Of a DNA stretch of 64,000 bases, positions 40,378 through 48,911 are shown piece after piece (within the stretch, counting starts at the first letter, position 1; each line of letters begins with the position of its first letter). Under the pieces are notes generated by a model. It worked only from the letters and a program-made list of their open reading frames with translations, ran no database searches and had not been told where the DNA came from. A program made the position numbers and the translations under genes. Origin of the DNA: Hungatella hathewayi (GTDB lineage Bacteria > Bacillota > Clostridia > Lachnospirales > Lachnospiraceae); contig CP102274.1 in the NCBI GenBank assembly GCA_025149285.1, positions 640,501 through 704,500 on the forward strand, written 5' to 3'.

Positions 40378-41136
40378 TCATATCCCGGCTTCTTTCATAA
40401 GCTCCATAATCTTTTCTATGCGCCGCTCCATATCTTTCCCGGTATATTTGGGGAAATGTGCCTCGCGCACGATCCTGCCGTCACACAGGAACAGGACGCG
40501 CTCCGTGCGGGCTGCGATTCTGGCATCGTGCGTCACCACCATGACTGCGGTTCCCTGTGTGTTGATTTCCGTAAAAATATCCATAATTTCCTGGGCGGAC
40601 TTTGAATTTAAGGCGCCGGTGGGTTCATCGCCAAACAGAATTTTCGGGTCATTCATGAGGGCGCGGCAGATTCCCGCACGCTGGAGCTGTCCGCCGGATG
40701 CACGGGAGATATCCCTGTCCTCCAGCTCCCCGATTCCGGTTTTTTGCATGAGTGCCCGTGCCTTTTCGGTGACTCGGGAGACATTTTTCTTTTTATCCCG
40801 CAGGGAGGGAAGGATGATATTGTCCAGAATGTTTAAATTCTTCAGCAGAGTGGGCTGCTGGAAGACGAAGCCCATCTGTGTCCGGCGAAGGTCTGCCAGC
40901 TGATTTTCCGTGCAGGCAGTTAAATTGCTTCCGCAGAAGGATACGCTTCCGCCGTCGATGCGGTCCATGCCGCTCAGAGCGAAGAGCAGCGTTGATTTTC
41001 CGGAACCTGAGGGCCCCATCACCGAGATAAATTCGCCTTTGCGGACCGACAGGCTGATTCCATCCAGGATGCGCTGGTGTTCGGATCCCTCATAAAACGA
41101 TTTAACAATACTTTCGGCATGTATGATTTCTTCCAT
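40378..41136 (-). CDS. ABC transporter ATPase, MacB/LolD-like
   Basis: The protein has 252 residues. Walker A is GPSGSGKSTLL, the Q-loop FVFQQPTLL, the signature SGGQLQRAGICRAL (the first Ser is preceded by RA rather than L) and Walker B ILFGDEPTGALNSKS, with the switch VVTHD. The DEPTGALN form is typical of ATPases paired with FtsX-type permeases for antimicrobial-peptide sensing or export. ATG 41136 follows GGAAAGGA; an upstream in-frame ATG is at 41151, inside the permease gene. It is the last gene of the TetR-MFS-FtsX-ABC operon and partners the 773-residue permease. Confidence 0.92.
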   Translation of the reverse strand: MEEIIHAESIVKSFYEGSEHQRILDGISLSVRKGEFISVMGPSGSGKSTLLFALSGMDRIDGGSVSFCGSNLTACTENQLADLRRTQMGFVFQQPTLLKNLNILDNIILPSLRDKKKNVSRVTEKARALMQKTGIGELEDRDISRASGGQLQRAGICRALMNDPKILFGDEPTGALNSKSAQEIMDIFTEINTQGTAVMVVTHDARIAARTERVLFLCDGRIVREAHFPKYTGKDMERRIEKIMELMKEAGI

Positions 41137-41137
41137 G

Positions 41138-43459
41138 TTATTCCTTTCCATATTCAGATATTGTGATCTTCTCTATTCCCTTTGTGCCGGCAAGTGAGGC
41201 AAAGACCGCGGTGCAGATCATGAGAAGCGGGCAGAGCAGACGGGACAGGAGGGGATTTACCGCAAAGCGGAAGGAGGGGGCGCCGAAACCGGAGAGGACC
41301 AGACCGGCCAATGCCCTGCCAGCAGTATTGGCCAGAAGGATTCCGGCGAAGATTCCGCACACGGATACGAGTACGAAACGGCTTAAATACTGCAGCCGGA
41401 TGTCTCCGGCGGTGAATCCGGAGGCCTTCATGACTGCGATGGAATAGCGGTCCTTTGCGGTCAGCAGGTTGACGAACAGCAGTGTAATCAAACCGGTGAG
41501 CGTAACCGCCACCGTAGCCGCAGCGATGGCCGCCATGCGAATGGAATTCAGCGTGGGTCCGTAAGTCTGGGAGACGTAATCGCGGATATCCGTGACTTTT
41601 GTATCGCGAAATGTGTCCGTATATTCACGGACAATCTGTGAGAGCATTGAGGGATCTTTCAGCCCGGCGTAGATGACGGCCCAAACTGTGTCGTCCGAAT
41701 CTGCCGGGAAGGCGGCCTTCGCCGTTTTTCCTCCGTTGGTGATGTCGGAATAGATTCCGCACACCGTCAGTGTCTGTGTACCGCTGCCGGTAATCAGTGT
41801 GAGACTGTCGCCCGGGGCCTTGCGCAGCTCCTCGGCGTTCATGGCAGAGAGGGCGATCTCATCGGGGGTGACGGGGGCCTGCCCTTTTACGTAGGAAACA
41901 GGAAATATCCGGTGATCCCCCAGCTCCGTCAAAAGATTCCGAACGGTACCCTCCGGCGTTTCCACCTGAAAGGACTTGGTAGTCAGTGCAGTATGGCTGA
42001 GAATGGAGCCGTCCTGTTCCATTTTCCGGATGATCCGGGCGGCGTCTTCCGCTAAATGGTCTGACTGGCGCAGATCGATCCGCAGATCACAGTTACCGAT
42101 TCCCATATAGGTGACGAAGCCCCTGGACGACATGGTGGTATACAGATTGATGGGAATCACAAGGAGAAAGGCTGCAAAGAGAAGTACGGTGAAATTGACG
42201 CCGTACAGCCTTTTTTCCAGGAGTACATCCCGGATTCCCAGGAAGATGCTGACATTGAAAAAATGGCTGCGATTCAGAGCCAGCCGGCCGGCGCTGCGAA
42301 AAGCCATTGATCCGGTACCGCGCCGCATGGCTTCGGAGGCGGATAGTTTCTGTAAGCGTCCCAGAACTCCGTTTACATAAAGCAGAATGGAGAAAAATAC
42401 GATCAAAACGCCTGCAGGTGCGAGGAATAAGGCAGCAGGGCCGTTTCCGCCGGTTCCCATGTTTAAACGGATATTCTGAAGGAGAAGGTTCTTAAGCAGG
42501 GATGAAAAAACGATGCCTGCCGTGCATCCGGATGCGGCGATCACTGCATATTTGGCGAGATACAGCTTCTTTATGTCGGAGACGCGCAGGCCGATTGCCT
42601 TCATCACACCCAGTTCCCGGTAGTCGGATTCTAACTGGGCCAGAAGCGTATAACGAATGCATAAGAAGGCAATCAGAACGGTCAGGAAGCCGAGAAGCAG
42701 GATCACGGCGATCATCATGCCGTCGGATAAGGAGCCCAGCAGGCGAAACAGCGGATACGTGACGGCAGGACCGCTGGAAGGAAGCCCGGCAGCCGTATAA
42801 TCAGCGGCAAAGGCGTCCAGGGCCGATAGGTCTTTTAAACGGAACTCGATCAAATGTTCCATGGTTCCAAGGCTTCTCAGCCGTTCAAAATCCTGGGGAC
42901 TTACGAGGAAGCGTTTGGAGGAAGAGAGCATGGAATTCATCTGTGAATCCCGCAGAAATCCTGCTGTGCGAAACGGGATTCCACAGACGGAGACGATGTC
43001 GCCGGTCTTCATGGCGGCTTCCTGCATGTAGCAGACCGGTACGTAGATCTCCCCGCCGGCAGGGGTGATGACGGCTCCGTCCAGGTCCAGAAGGTAATCA
43101 AATGCACCGCTCTGAGTGGAAAATCCGTTGTCCTGTGTACTGCTGATTAAGGAGTGGCCATTCAGTTCAATCTCACTGTTGTCAATGTTTAGAAACTCCA
43201 GAATTTGATACCGGTCAACCGCTTCATGCTGCGAGACAAAACGGTTGACCGGCTCAGTATCCAGCGGGCCGGAGTGCATCTGCATGAAATGCGGCGTCTC
43301 TGCCTGCACCATCAGCCGGTCCAGGGCGCCCGCAAGGTTCAGAGCCAGAATAACAGCCAGGGAGACGAGCGTGGCGGCCAGCGCCACAAACAGGGTGGTG
43401 ATGATGGTAGTGAGCCGGCTTTTTCTGATATCGTTTCGGATAATGCGGCAATCAATCAT
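41138..43459 (-). CDS. FtsX-type ABC transporter permease
   Basis: The protein has 773 residues. It has an N-terminal membrane segment (TTIITTLFVALAATLVSLAVIL), a large outer domain (about residues 45-235), then three membrane segments of the first FtsX block (MMIAVILLLGFLTVLIAFL ... LGVMKAIGLRVSDIKKLYLAKY). A second outer domain (about 430-620) and a second FtsX block (MAAIAAATVAVTLTGLITLLFVNLL ... IAVMKASGFTAGDIRLQYLSRF) follow. This two-block layout is common for Firmicutes exporters or sensors of antimicrobial peptides. One base separates its stop from the ATPase start. The substrate is unknown. Confidence 0.88.
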   Translation of the reverse strand: MIDCRIIRNDIRKSRLTTIITTLFVALAATLVSLAVILALNLAGALDRLMVQAETPHFMQMHSGPLDTEPVNRFVSQHEAVDRYQILEFLNIDNSEIELNGHSLISSTQDNGFSTQSGAFDYLLDLDGAVITPAGGEIYVPVCYMQEAAMKTGDIVSVCGIPFRTAGFLRDSQMNSMLSSSKRFLVSPQDFERLRSLGTMEHLIEFRLKDLSALDAFAADYTAAGLPSSGPAVTYPLFRLLGSLSDGMMIAVILLLGFLTVLIAFLCIRYTLLAQLESDYRELGVMKAIGLRVSDIKKLYLAKYAVIAASGCTAGIVFSSLLKNLLLQNIRLNMGTGGNGPAALFLAPAGVLIVFFSILLYVNGVLGRLQKLSASEAMRRGTGSMAFRSAGRLALNRSHFFNVSIFLGIRDVLLEKRLYGVNFTVLLFAAFLLVIPINLYTTMSSRGFVTYMGIGNCDLRIDLRQSDHLAEDAARIIRKMEQDGSILSHTALTTKSFQVETPEGTVRNLLTELGDHRIFPVSYVKGQAPVTPDEIALSAMNAEELRKAPGDSLTLITGSGTQTLTVCGIYSDITNGGKTAKAAFPADSDDTVWAVIYAGLKDPSMLSQIVREYTDTFRDTKVTDIRDYVSQTYGPTLNSIRMAAIAAATVAVTLTGLITLLFVNLLTAKDRYSIAVMKASGFTAGDIRLQYLSRFVLVSVCGIFAGILLANTAGRALAGLVLSGFGAPSFRFAVNPLLSRLLCPLLMICTAVFASLAGTKGIEKITISEYGKE

Positions 43460-43462
43460 AGC

Positions 43463-44698
43463 TTACCTCGTTTCTTCAAGAGCCCTCACGGATTTGATGC
43501 GGCAGGGCAGAAAGGATATGGCGGCCAGGAGAATCCCAGCTGTGACGATCAGGAGGCCGGAACCTCTCCCGGAGCCGATGGATAACAGTGCGCCGGTACC
43601 GTCTGCCAGAATGCCGGAAATACCATAAGCGGCCACGTATCCCAGCTGTGACAGGACGCCGATCAGTCCCCAGGCTCTCCCCTGGAAATCATCGGCAATG
43701 TTGGTGCGGACGAGAAAATCCAGCGCCGCGTTTGCAAAGGGCAGGGAGGAGAAGAAAAGAAATCCGAAAACACAGATGACAACGATGTTTTCCCGCATTC
43801 CAAAACCGGCCATGAAGATTCCCGCTGCAAAGAGGGCGGCAGACAGGATGACCACGCGGTTTTTCTTCAGACTGACCGTCCCGATTACCAGGCTGGAGAT
43901 GAGCATGCCCGAGGCACAGATGGTCTCGGAAATGCCGAGGACGGTACTGTCTGCGAATCCCAGGATCATCGGGCCGAAAAGTGTCTGGATAAAGCCTAAG
44001 AAAAATGTGATGGCAGAAGACAGAATAACCAGCACCAGAACGCCCTTCTTCTGCGTGATGGCATTCCATCCTTCCGAGAATTCTCTGGTGAAGGATTTTG
44101 TCTCCATTGCCTGCTTCGACTGGATTCCTTTCCGGACGACCAGCGTCGCGGTTACCGTTAAGAAAAAGGTAGCGGTGTCTAAGAGAAGCAGAAGGCGGAT
44201 ATCGGAGATGGTGAGCAGCAGGCCTGCGAGTACCGGAGAAATCAGGTATTTCGCAGATCCCGCAACGCCCACCAGACCGCTGGCCTTTGTATACTGTTCC
44301 GGCGTCAGCAAGTCGGTCACCGTGGCCTTGTAGGCGGGATCGAGAAGCGAAGAAAACACAGAACTTATGGTGACGCCCACACAGATCTGCCACAACGCGG
44401 CCTCTCCCTTAGAGAGGCAGAGCAGGATGAAAAGGAGTCCAAGCGCGGACAGGCCGTCACCCAGAATCATTAAGAGCCTGCGGTCGTAACGGTCTGCCAG
44501 GACCCCGGCAGGAACGCCCAGAATCAGTCCCGGCGCAAAGGCCAGCAGTGTGACGAGAGCGGTGGAGGAGGCCAACCCTGTCTGCTGAAAGACGTATACG
44601 CCCAGCCCGAAGGAGGTGAGACCGCTTCCAATGGCAGAAACCAGTTCTCCTGTCCAGAGGAGAAGAAATTTATGGAAATAATTAGCTGTCTGCTTCAT
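43463..44698 (-). CDS. major facilitator superfamily transporter
   Basis: The protein has 411 residues and about 12 membrane segments. It starts LLLWTGELVSAIGSGLTSFGLGVYVFQQTG, like the MFS-3 group of macrolide/drug efflux proteins. The loop 2-3 motif is ADRYDRRLLMILGD, followed by LLDPAYKATVTDLLTPEQYTKASGL, typical of the MefA-like branch. ATG 44698 overlaps the end of the tetR-type gene by 17 bp; longer upstream frames lie within that gene. Together with TetR and an FtsX/ABC pair it forms a likely export operon. The compound handled is not predictable. Confidence 0.88.
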   Translation of the reverse strand: MKQTANYFHKFLLLWTGELVSAIGSGLTSFGLGVYVFQQTGLASSTALVTLLAFAPGLILGVPAGVLADRYDRRLLMILGDGLSALGLLFILLCLSKGEAALWQICVGVTISSVFSSLLDPAYKATVTDLLTPEQYTKASGLVGVAGSAKYLISPVLAGLLLTISDIRLLLLLDTATFFLTVTATLVVRKGIQSKQAMETKSFTREFSEGWNAITQKKGVLVLVILSSAITFFLGFIQTLFGPMILGFADSTVLGISETICASGMLISSLVIGTVSLKKNRVVILSAALFAAGIFMAGFGMRENIVVICVFGFLFFSSLPFANAALDFLVRTNIADDFQGRAWGLIGVLSQLGYVAAYGISGILADGTGALLSIGSGRGSGLLIVTAGILLAAISFLPCRIKSVRALEETR

Positions 44699-45338
44699 TC
44701 TGCCCGACCTTTCTGCTGCCGAACACCCGCATGAGATCCGATGCAAGACTCCCGGTTTCTGCTCCCAGCAGCCGCTCTATATTGAAGATAAGGGCCTGCA
44801 CCCGCTCGTCTCTCAGCTCCTCTGAGGCTTCCGCGGCATCGTCGAAAAAGACGTTGCTGTAGACCATAATCATCTCCACACACTCCCTTGGGTAGGGAGT
44901 CTGAAAGTATCCGGCTTCCGCGCCTTCCCGGATCAGCTTCGTCAGAATCGGAGTGACGCCGTTTAATACCGCCATCTGTGTTTTCTGGTGCATCAGCGCA
45001 TTCTGCGGCCGGTGCATCTGTTCCTTCAGCTCCTGCCCGCCCTTCTGGCTGACATTCAGCGCAAGAATTGTACGGATCAGCCGCTCTTTGACAGAGAATC
45101 TTTTGTCGGATGCGGCCTCCTGCGCCGCACTCAGAATCTGTCTGTTATACCGCTCGATCAGGGCATCCAGAATATCCTCTTTTGATTTAAAATGGTAGTA
45201 CAGGGTTCCTCTCGCGATTCCAACCATCTCTAAAATATCGCCGGTGCTGGTATTGTCAAAGCCCTTTCGGGCGAAAAGCGTATCTGCTGCATCTAAAATT
45301 TCATTTTTACGTATCTCTGGTTCTTTCACCGTTCTCAT
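44682..45338 (-). CDS. TetR-family repressor
   Basis: The protein has 218 residues. The N-terminal HTH is ILDAADTLFARKGFDNTSTGDILEMVGIARGTLYYHFKSKEDIL (about residues 14-57), a textbook TetR domain; the C-terminal half is the variable ligand domain. AGGAG lies 8 nt before ATG 45338. It is the first gene of the operon with the MFS, FtsX and ABC genes, and a palindromic operator lies in its promoter region, so autorepression and induction by an exported compound are likely. Confidence 0.92.
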   Translation of the reverse strand: MRTVKEPEIRKNEILDAADTLFARKGFDNTSTGDILEMVGIARGTLYYHFKSKEDILDALIERYNRQILSAAQEAASDKRFSVKERLIRTILALNVSQKGGQELKEQMHRPQNALMHQKTQMAVLNGVTPILTKLIREGAEAGYFQTPYPRECVEMIMVYSNVFFDDAAEASEELRDERVQALIFNIERLLGAETGSLASDLMRVFGSRKVGQNEADS

Positions 45339-45363
45339 TGCGCTGTCTCCTTTTTATCTCATT

Positions 45364-45419
45364 ACCGACTGACTGTCGGTCTGTAAAAAGAGAATACCAC
45401 ACTCCGGTCTGTTTGTAAA
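45364..45419 (-). promoter_or_regulatory. tetR-operon promoter and operator
   Basis: On the minus strand TTTACA (45419-45414) and TATTCT (45396-45391) are 17 bp apart. The palindrome ACCGAC-N5-GTCGGT (45364-45380) lies around +5 to +25, a position that would block transcription. Confidence 0.7.
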
Positions 45420-45484
45420 GAGAAAGAGTAAAAAGTATGGCCGGGAAGAGGGCGTTTGCGAAACAGGGCCGCATTTCTGGTACA

Positions 45485-45514
45485 AAAAAACAGAGCCGTT
45501 TCAGCTCTGTTTTT
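45485..45514. terminator. bidirectional terminator
   Basis: AAAACAGAGC pairs with GCTCTGTTTT around a short CGTTTCA loop (45487-45514). It ends the CmpB-type gene on the minus strand. Confidence 0.85.
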
Positions 45515-45519
45515 AGTAA

Positions 45520-46485
45520 TTAGCTTTTCAGACGTTCCTTTAATTCTTTCAGCGCCTCTCCAAACTGTCTGGAAGAAGCGGTAGGGTTTCCTCTTAAGAG
45601 ACCCTTGCGGTAGAAACCGAGATGTTTGGATAATTTATCCCGGTTCTCTGTGAGGGACTGCAGCCGTTCGGTCAGTGCGGATAGATCGGGGACTGCCTTG
45701 CCGGCGGTCTCTTTGATGCTGGCTGCAGCTTCGAGACGGCGCTCCGCGCTTTCCTTTAAAGCATTTAGTTTTTCTTCCGTACGCATTGCGGTTTCTGCTT
45801 TTAATGTCGTGATCTTAACGGCAGCCTCACCCTTTAAGTTGGCGGCCCGCTGAATCTGCTCGTCGCGCAGGTCAGAGAGTTTGTCTGCTGTTTCAGCTTT
45901 TAAAAGAGCCATCTGCAGCTGGATTTCTTCCAGTTCCGCCTTCATCTTTGTCATAGACTCCAGCACACGGCCAAGATCGAGGGCCTCTTTCGTGGATTCA
46001 ACGGCATCGGCCACAAACAGGACCCCGATGATGCCGCATAAGACGATGCACAGGACAGGATTTAGATCCAGAACCACGCTTTCCACAGGGCGATGGATAA
46101 ATTCTGTTAAAACAATGGTCAGAAAACCCCAGGCAATGGACGTGCCCAGGCAGATGTAGCCGTTGAGGTTAAGCGGTTGTTCGGTGTAGTCCCAGTACTT
46201 CATCTTAAACAGGCGCTCCATGGTCCAGCCGGTGATGTATTCCAGCACCGAGGCTCCGATCATACCGGACAGGAAAACCAGGAACAAGTTATTCTGAAAC
46301 GGCAGGGAGACCCACAGCATGATGATCGCCCCGCTTCCATACAACGGAAGCATTGGAAGCCGCAGAAAGCCGCGGTTTACGAAATGGCCGCATTTTAAGG
46401 AGACATATGTGGATTCAATGATCCATCCAATGAAGCAGTAGAGGAAGAAAAAGAGAAGCCACTGATACCAGGTGTATATGTACAT
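45520..46485 (-). CDS. CmpB-type membrane protein with coiled-coil tail
   Basis: The protein has 321 residues. The first about 165 residues hold five or six membrane segments with the PF06541-like signature: FLYCFIGWIIESTYVS, NRGFLRLPMLPLYGSGAI, LEYITGWTMERLFKMKYWDYT and LNGYICLGTSIAWG. These proteins are annotated as putative ABC transporter permeases (CmpB), but no ATPase is adjacent. The remaining part, about residues 180-290, is a long Ala/Glu/Lys-rich coiled coil (KAELEEIQLQMALLKAETAD and similar). This tail is unusual in length and would lie in the cytoplasm. Function is unknown. Confidence 0.75.
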   Translation of the reverse strand: MYIYTWYQWLLFFFLYCFIGWIIESTYVSLKCGHFVNRGFLRLPMLPLYGSGAIIMLWVSLPFQNNLFLVFLSGMIGASVLEYITGWTMERLFKMKYWDYTEQPLNLNGYICLGTSIAWGFLTIVLTEFIHRPVESVVLDLNPVLCIVLCGIIGVLFVADAVESTKEALDLGRVLESMTKMKAELEEIQLQMALLKAETADKLSDLRDEQIQRAANLKGEAAVKITTLKAETAMRTEEKLNALKESAERRLEAAASIKETAGKAVPDLSALTERLQSLTENRDKLSKHLGFYRKGLLRGNPTASSRQFGEALKELKERLKS

Positions 46486-46587
46486 AAATAAAATCCTTTC
46501 GTTTAAATTTATTGACTTAAAGACCTACCATCTATCATAAACGTTTTTGCCGATTTTGACAACCGAAACTTAGCGGCTTCTTTCCCC

Positions 46588-46616
46588 TTGCAAGAACGGC
46601 GGTTGTCATGTAAAAT
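46588..46616 (+). promoter_or_regulatory. promoter of the ABC-F gene
   Basis: TTGCAA (46588-46593), 17 bp, TAAAAT (46611-46616). A 9-bp inverted repeat, TGACAACCG (46557-46565) and CGGTTGTCA (46600-46608), flanks the -35 and ends in the spacer. Confidence 0.6.
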
Positions 46617-46650
46617 GGGTTAAGAAATAAGAAGATTGAGGAGTTTACGA

Positions 46651-48207
46651 ATGAGCATATTAAATGTTGAACATCTGACACATGGATTTGGCGACCGTGC
46701 CATCTTTAACGACGTGTCATTCCGTCTTTTAAAGGGAGAGCATATCGGTTTAATCGGAGCTAACGGTGAAGGCAAATCCACATTTATGAATATTATTACC
46801 GGAAAGCTTCAGCCTGACGAAGGAAAGGTGGAGTGGGCGAAGCGCGTCCGCGTCGGCTATCTGGATCAGCACACGGTGCTGGAGAAAGGAATGACAATCC
46901 GGGATGTGTTAAAGAGCGCATTTGCATTTCTGTTTCAGATGGAAGAGCAGATGAATGAGATCTGCGACCGCATGGGCGAGGCGGGAGAGGAAGAGATGGA
47001 GTCCATGATGGAAGAACTGGGAACGATCCAGGATCTTCTGATGGCCCACGATTTCTATATTATCGACTCCAAAGTGGAGGAGGTGGCCCGGGCCCTGGGG
47101 CTTACGGATATCGGCATCGACAAGGATGTCACTGAGCTCTCCGGAGGCCAGAGAACCAAAGTGCTGCTGGGAAAACTGCTGCTGGAAAAACCGGATATCC
47201 TCCTTCTGGACGAGCCGACCAATTATTTAGATGAGCAGCATATTGAATGGCTGAAGCGTTATCTGTTAGAGTATGAGAATGCGTTTATTTTAATATCCCA
47301 CGATATTCCATTTTTGAACAGTGTGGTGAATATTATCTACCATATGGAAAACCAGAGTCTGGACCGCTATGTGGGAGACTACGATAAGTTTGTGGAGGTC
47401 CACGCTGTGAAGAAGGCGCAGCTGGAGGCGGCTTATAAGCGTCAGCAGCAGGAGATCGCGGAGCTGGAAGACTTTGTAGCGCGCAACAAGGCCAGGGTTT
47501 CCACCCGGAACATGGCCATGTCCAGGCAGAAGAAGCTGGATAAGATGGATGTCATCGAGCTGGCGCGGGAGAAACCGAAGCCGGAGTTTCATTTTCTGGA
47601 GGCGAGAACCGCAGGAAAGACGATTATTGAGACAACCGACTTAATCATCGGATACGATGAGCCTCTGTCGAGACCGTTAAATGTCCGCATGGAGCGAGGG
47701 GAAAAGATCGTACTGGTCGGCGCCAACGGAATCGGAAAAACCACCCTTTTAAAGAGTATTCTGGGACTGGTTCCGCCGCTGGACGGAAAGGTGATGCTCG
47801 GAGACTATCTGTCCATCGGTTATTTTGAGCAGGAGATGGCGCCAGGCAACAAGACAACCTGTATTGAGGAAATCTGGAAGGAATTCCCTTCCTATACCCA
47901 GTATCAGGTTCGTTCCGCCCTGGCCAAATGCGGCCTGACCACCAAGCACATCGAGAGCCAGGTGCGTGTCTTAAGCGGAGGTGAGCAGGCAAAGGTTAGA
48001 TTATGTAAACTCATTAACCGGGAAACAAATGTGCTTCTGCTGGATGAGCCGACCAACCATTTGGATGTGGAGGCGAAGGAGGAATTAAAGCGGGCACTGA
48101 AGGAGTATAAGGGAAGTATCCTTTTAATCTGCCATGAGCCGGAGTTTTACGAGGGTGTGGCGACGAAGGTGTGGGATTGCCGGGAATGGGCGCTGAAGCT
48201 GTCATAG
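46651..48207 (+). CDS. ABC-F family ATPase (ribosome-associated)
   Basis: The protein has 518 residues with two ATPase domains and no membrane segment. The first Walker A is GANGEGKSTF and signature LSGGQRTKVLLGKLLL; the second is GANGIGKTTLL with LSGGEQAKVRLCKL. Walker B sites are LLLDEPTNYLD and LLLDEPTNHLD. A linker helix of about 70 residues (about 235-310; KKAQLEAAYKRQQQEIAELEDFVARN) corresponds to the P-site tRNA interaction motif. The shape is close to the YbiT/YkpA group of translation factors rather than to antibiotic-resistance ABC-Fs. TTGAGGAG precedes ATG 46651. Confidence 0.92.
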   Translation: MSILNVEHLTHGFGDRAIFNDVSFRLLKGEHIGLIGANGEGKSTFMNIITGKLQPDEGKVEWAKRVRVGYLDQHTVLEKGMTIRDVLKSAFAFLFQMEEQMNEICDRMGEAGEEEMESMMEELGTIQDLLMAHDFYIIDSKVEEVARALGLTDIGIDKDVTELSGGQRTKVLLGKLLLEKPDILLLDEPTNYLDEQHIEWLKRYLLEYENAFILISHDIPFLNSVVNIIYHMENQSLDRYVGDYDKFVEVHAVKKAQLEAAYKRQQQEIAELEDFVARNKARVSTRNMAMSRQKKLDKMDVIELAREKPKPEFHFLEARTAGKTIIETTDLIIGYDEPLSRPLNVRMERGEKIVLVGANGIGKTTLLKSILGLVPPLDGKVMLGDYLSIGYFEQEMAPGNKTTCIEEIWKEFPSYTQYQVRSALAKCGLTTKHIESQVRVLSGGEQAKVRLCKLINRETNVLLLDEPTNHLDVEAKEELKRALKEYKGSILLICHEPEFYEGVATKVWDCREWALKLS

Positions 48208-48250
48208 GAGCGCCTGTCCGGCAGGCCGCCGGAATCTGATGATGTGAATA

Positions 48251-48286
48251 AAGAAGCAGCCGTCCTGTTACAGACGGCTGCTTCTT
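48251..48286 (+). terminator. terminator after the ABC-F gene
   Basis: AAGAAGCAGCCGTC (48251-48264) pairs perfectly with GACGGCTGCTTCTT (48273-48286). The T-run is short, but the stem is very stable. Confidence 0.75.
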
Positions 48287-48313
48287 TAAACTATTGGGAA
48301 TGGTAGGTATAAT
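48285..48313 (+). promoter_or_regulatory. promoter starting the intergenic hairpin RNA
   Basis: TTTAAA (48285-48290), 17 bp, TATAAT (48308-48313). The expected start near 48320 is about 10 nt before the first 57-bp repeat. Confidence 0.6.
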
Positions 48314-48329
48314 AAATTAGGATAATGTC

Positions 48330-48386
48330 TTTAGGGGGGCCGGATGATCTTTCAATCATCCGGTATGAGTATGAAAAAGCTTTGTG
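48330..48386 (+). repeat. 57-bp direct repeat, copy 1 (possible structured RNA)
   Basis: The unit starts TTTAGGGGGG, forms a hairpin CCGGATGAT/ATCATCCGG and ends GTATGAGTATGAAAAAGC-TTTGTG. A second copy at 48591 differs at only three loop-side positions. A further small hairpin AATCAC/GTGATT follows at 48389-48406, and a G/C hairpin TCCCGCT/AGCGGGA lies at 48555-48582. The gap 48208-48911 (704 bp) holds no confident gene. Confidence 0.8.
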
Positions 48387-48590
48387 TTAATCACTGTTTT
48401 GTGATTGACTTTATAATACCAGGAATTTGTGTGCATTTTGTGGACTTTCCATTAAGAAAAAATAAAAAAGATTATAACTTTATGAAGGATCTGTTTAAAT
48501 TTATTTCGCTGAAATCGGGTATCCTATAACGGAACTGCATGTTACAAACAAAAGTCCCGCTCCGAGGGGGACCGAAGCGGGAAATAATCA

Positions 48591-48647
48591 TTTAGGGGGG
48601 CCGGATGATCTTACGACCATCCGGTATGAGTATGAAAAAGCTTTGTG
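48591..48647 (+). repeat. 57-bp direct repeat, copy 2
   Basis: It has the same length as copy 1 and 54 identical positions. The hairpin keeps CCGGATG/CATCCGG. It is followed by the 21-bp palindrome TTTCAAGTAA-G-TTACTTGAAA (48649-48669) and by AACAAAGGCCCGCT, which resembles AACAAAAGTCCCGCT (48547-48561) downstream of copy 1. Confidence 0.8.
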
Positions 48648-48781
48648 ATTTCAAGTAAGTTACTTGAAACAAAGGCCCGCTATCCTCTCGGATAACGTAT
48701 TTTCAGTATACGGGTAAAATGTGACCAAAATGTGTATTGGACATAAAAAAAACATAAACATAATAAAAATAAAAAAAACCC

Positions 48782-48810
48782 TTTAAAAACAGGTTGTTAT
48801 TGTATATAAT
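48782..48810 (+). promoter_or_regulatory. promoter of mbl
   Basis: TTTAAA (48782-48787), 17 bp, TATAAT (48805-48810). The leader to the start codon is about 95 nt. Confidence 0.75.
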
Positions 48811-48911
48811 AAGGGAGATAAACAAAATTGGACTATTAGGGCCAGTAACCCGAATTGGAAATACAGATAAAGGAAACTCTGGGAACCGTTTAAGCGAACA
48901 GGAGGAAATAA

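Noticed and set aside
48365..48529. Hydrophobic 54-residue frame starting MSMKKLC in repeat copy 1
   Set aside because: No ribosome site at a workable distance, and copy 2 stops after ten codons; a structured RNA explains the conservation better.
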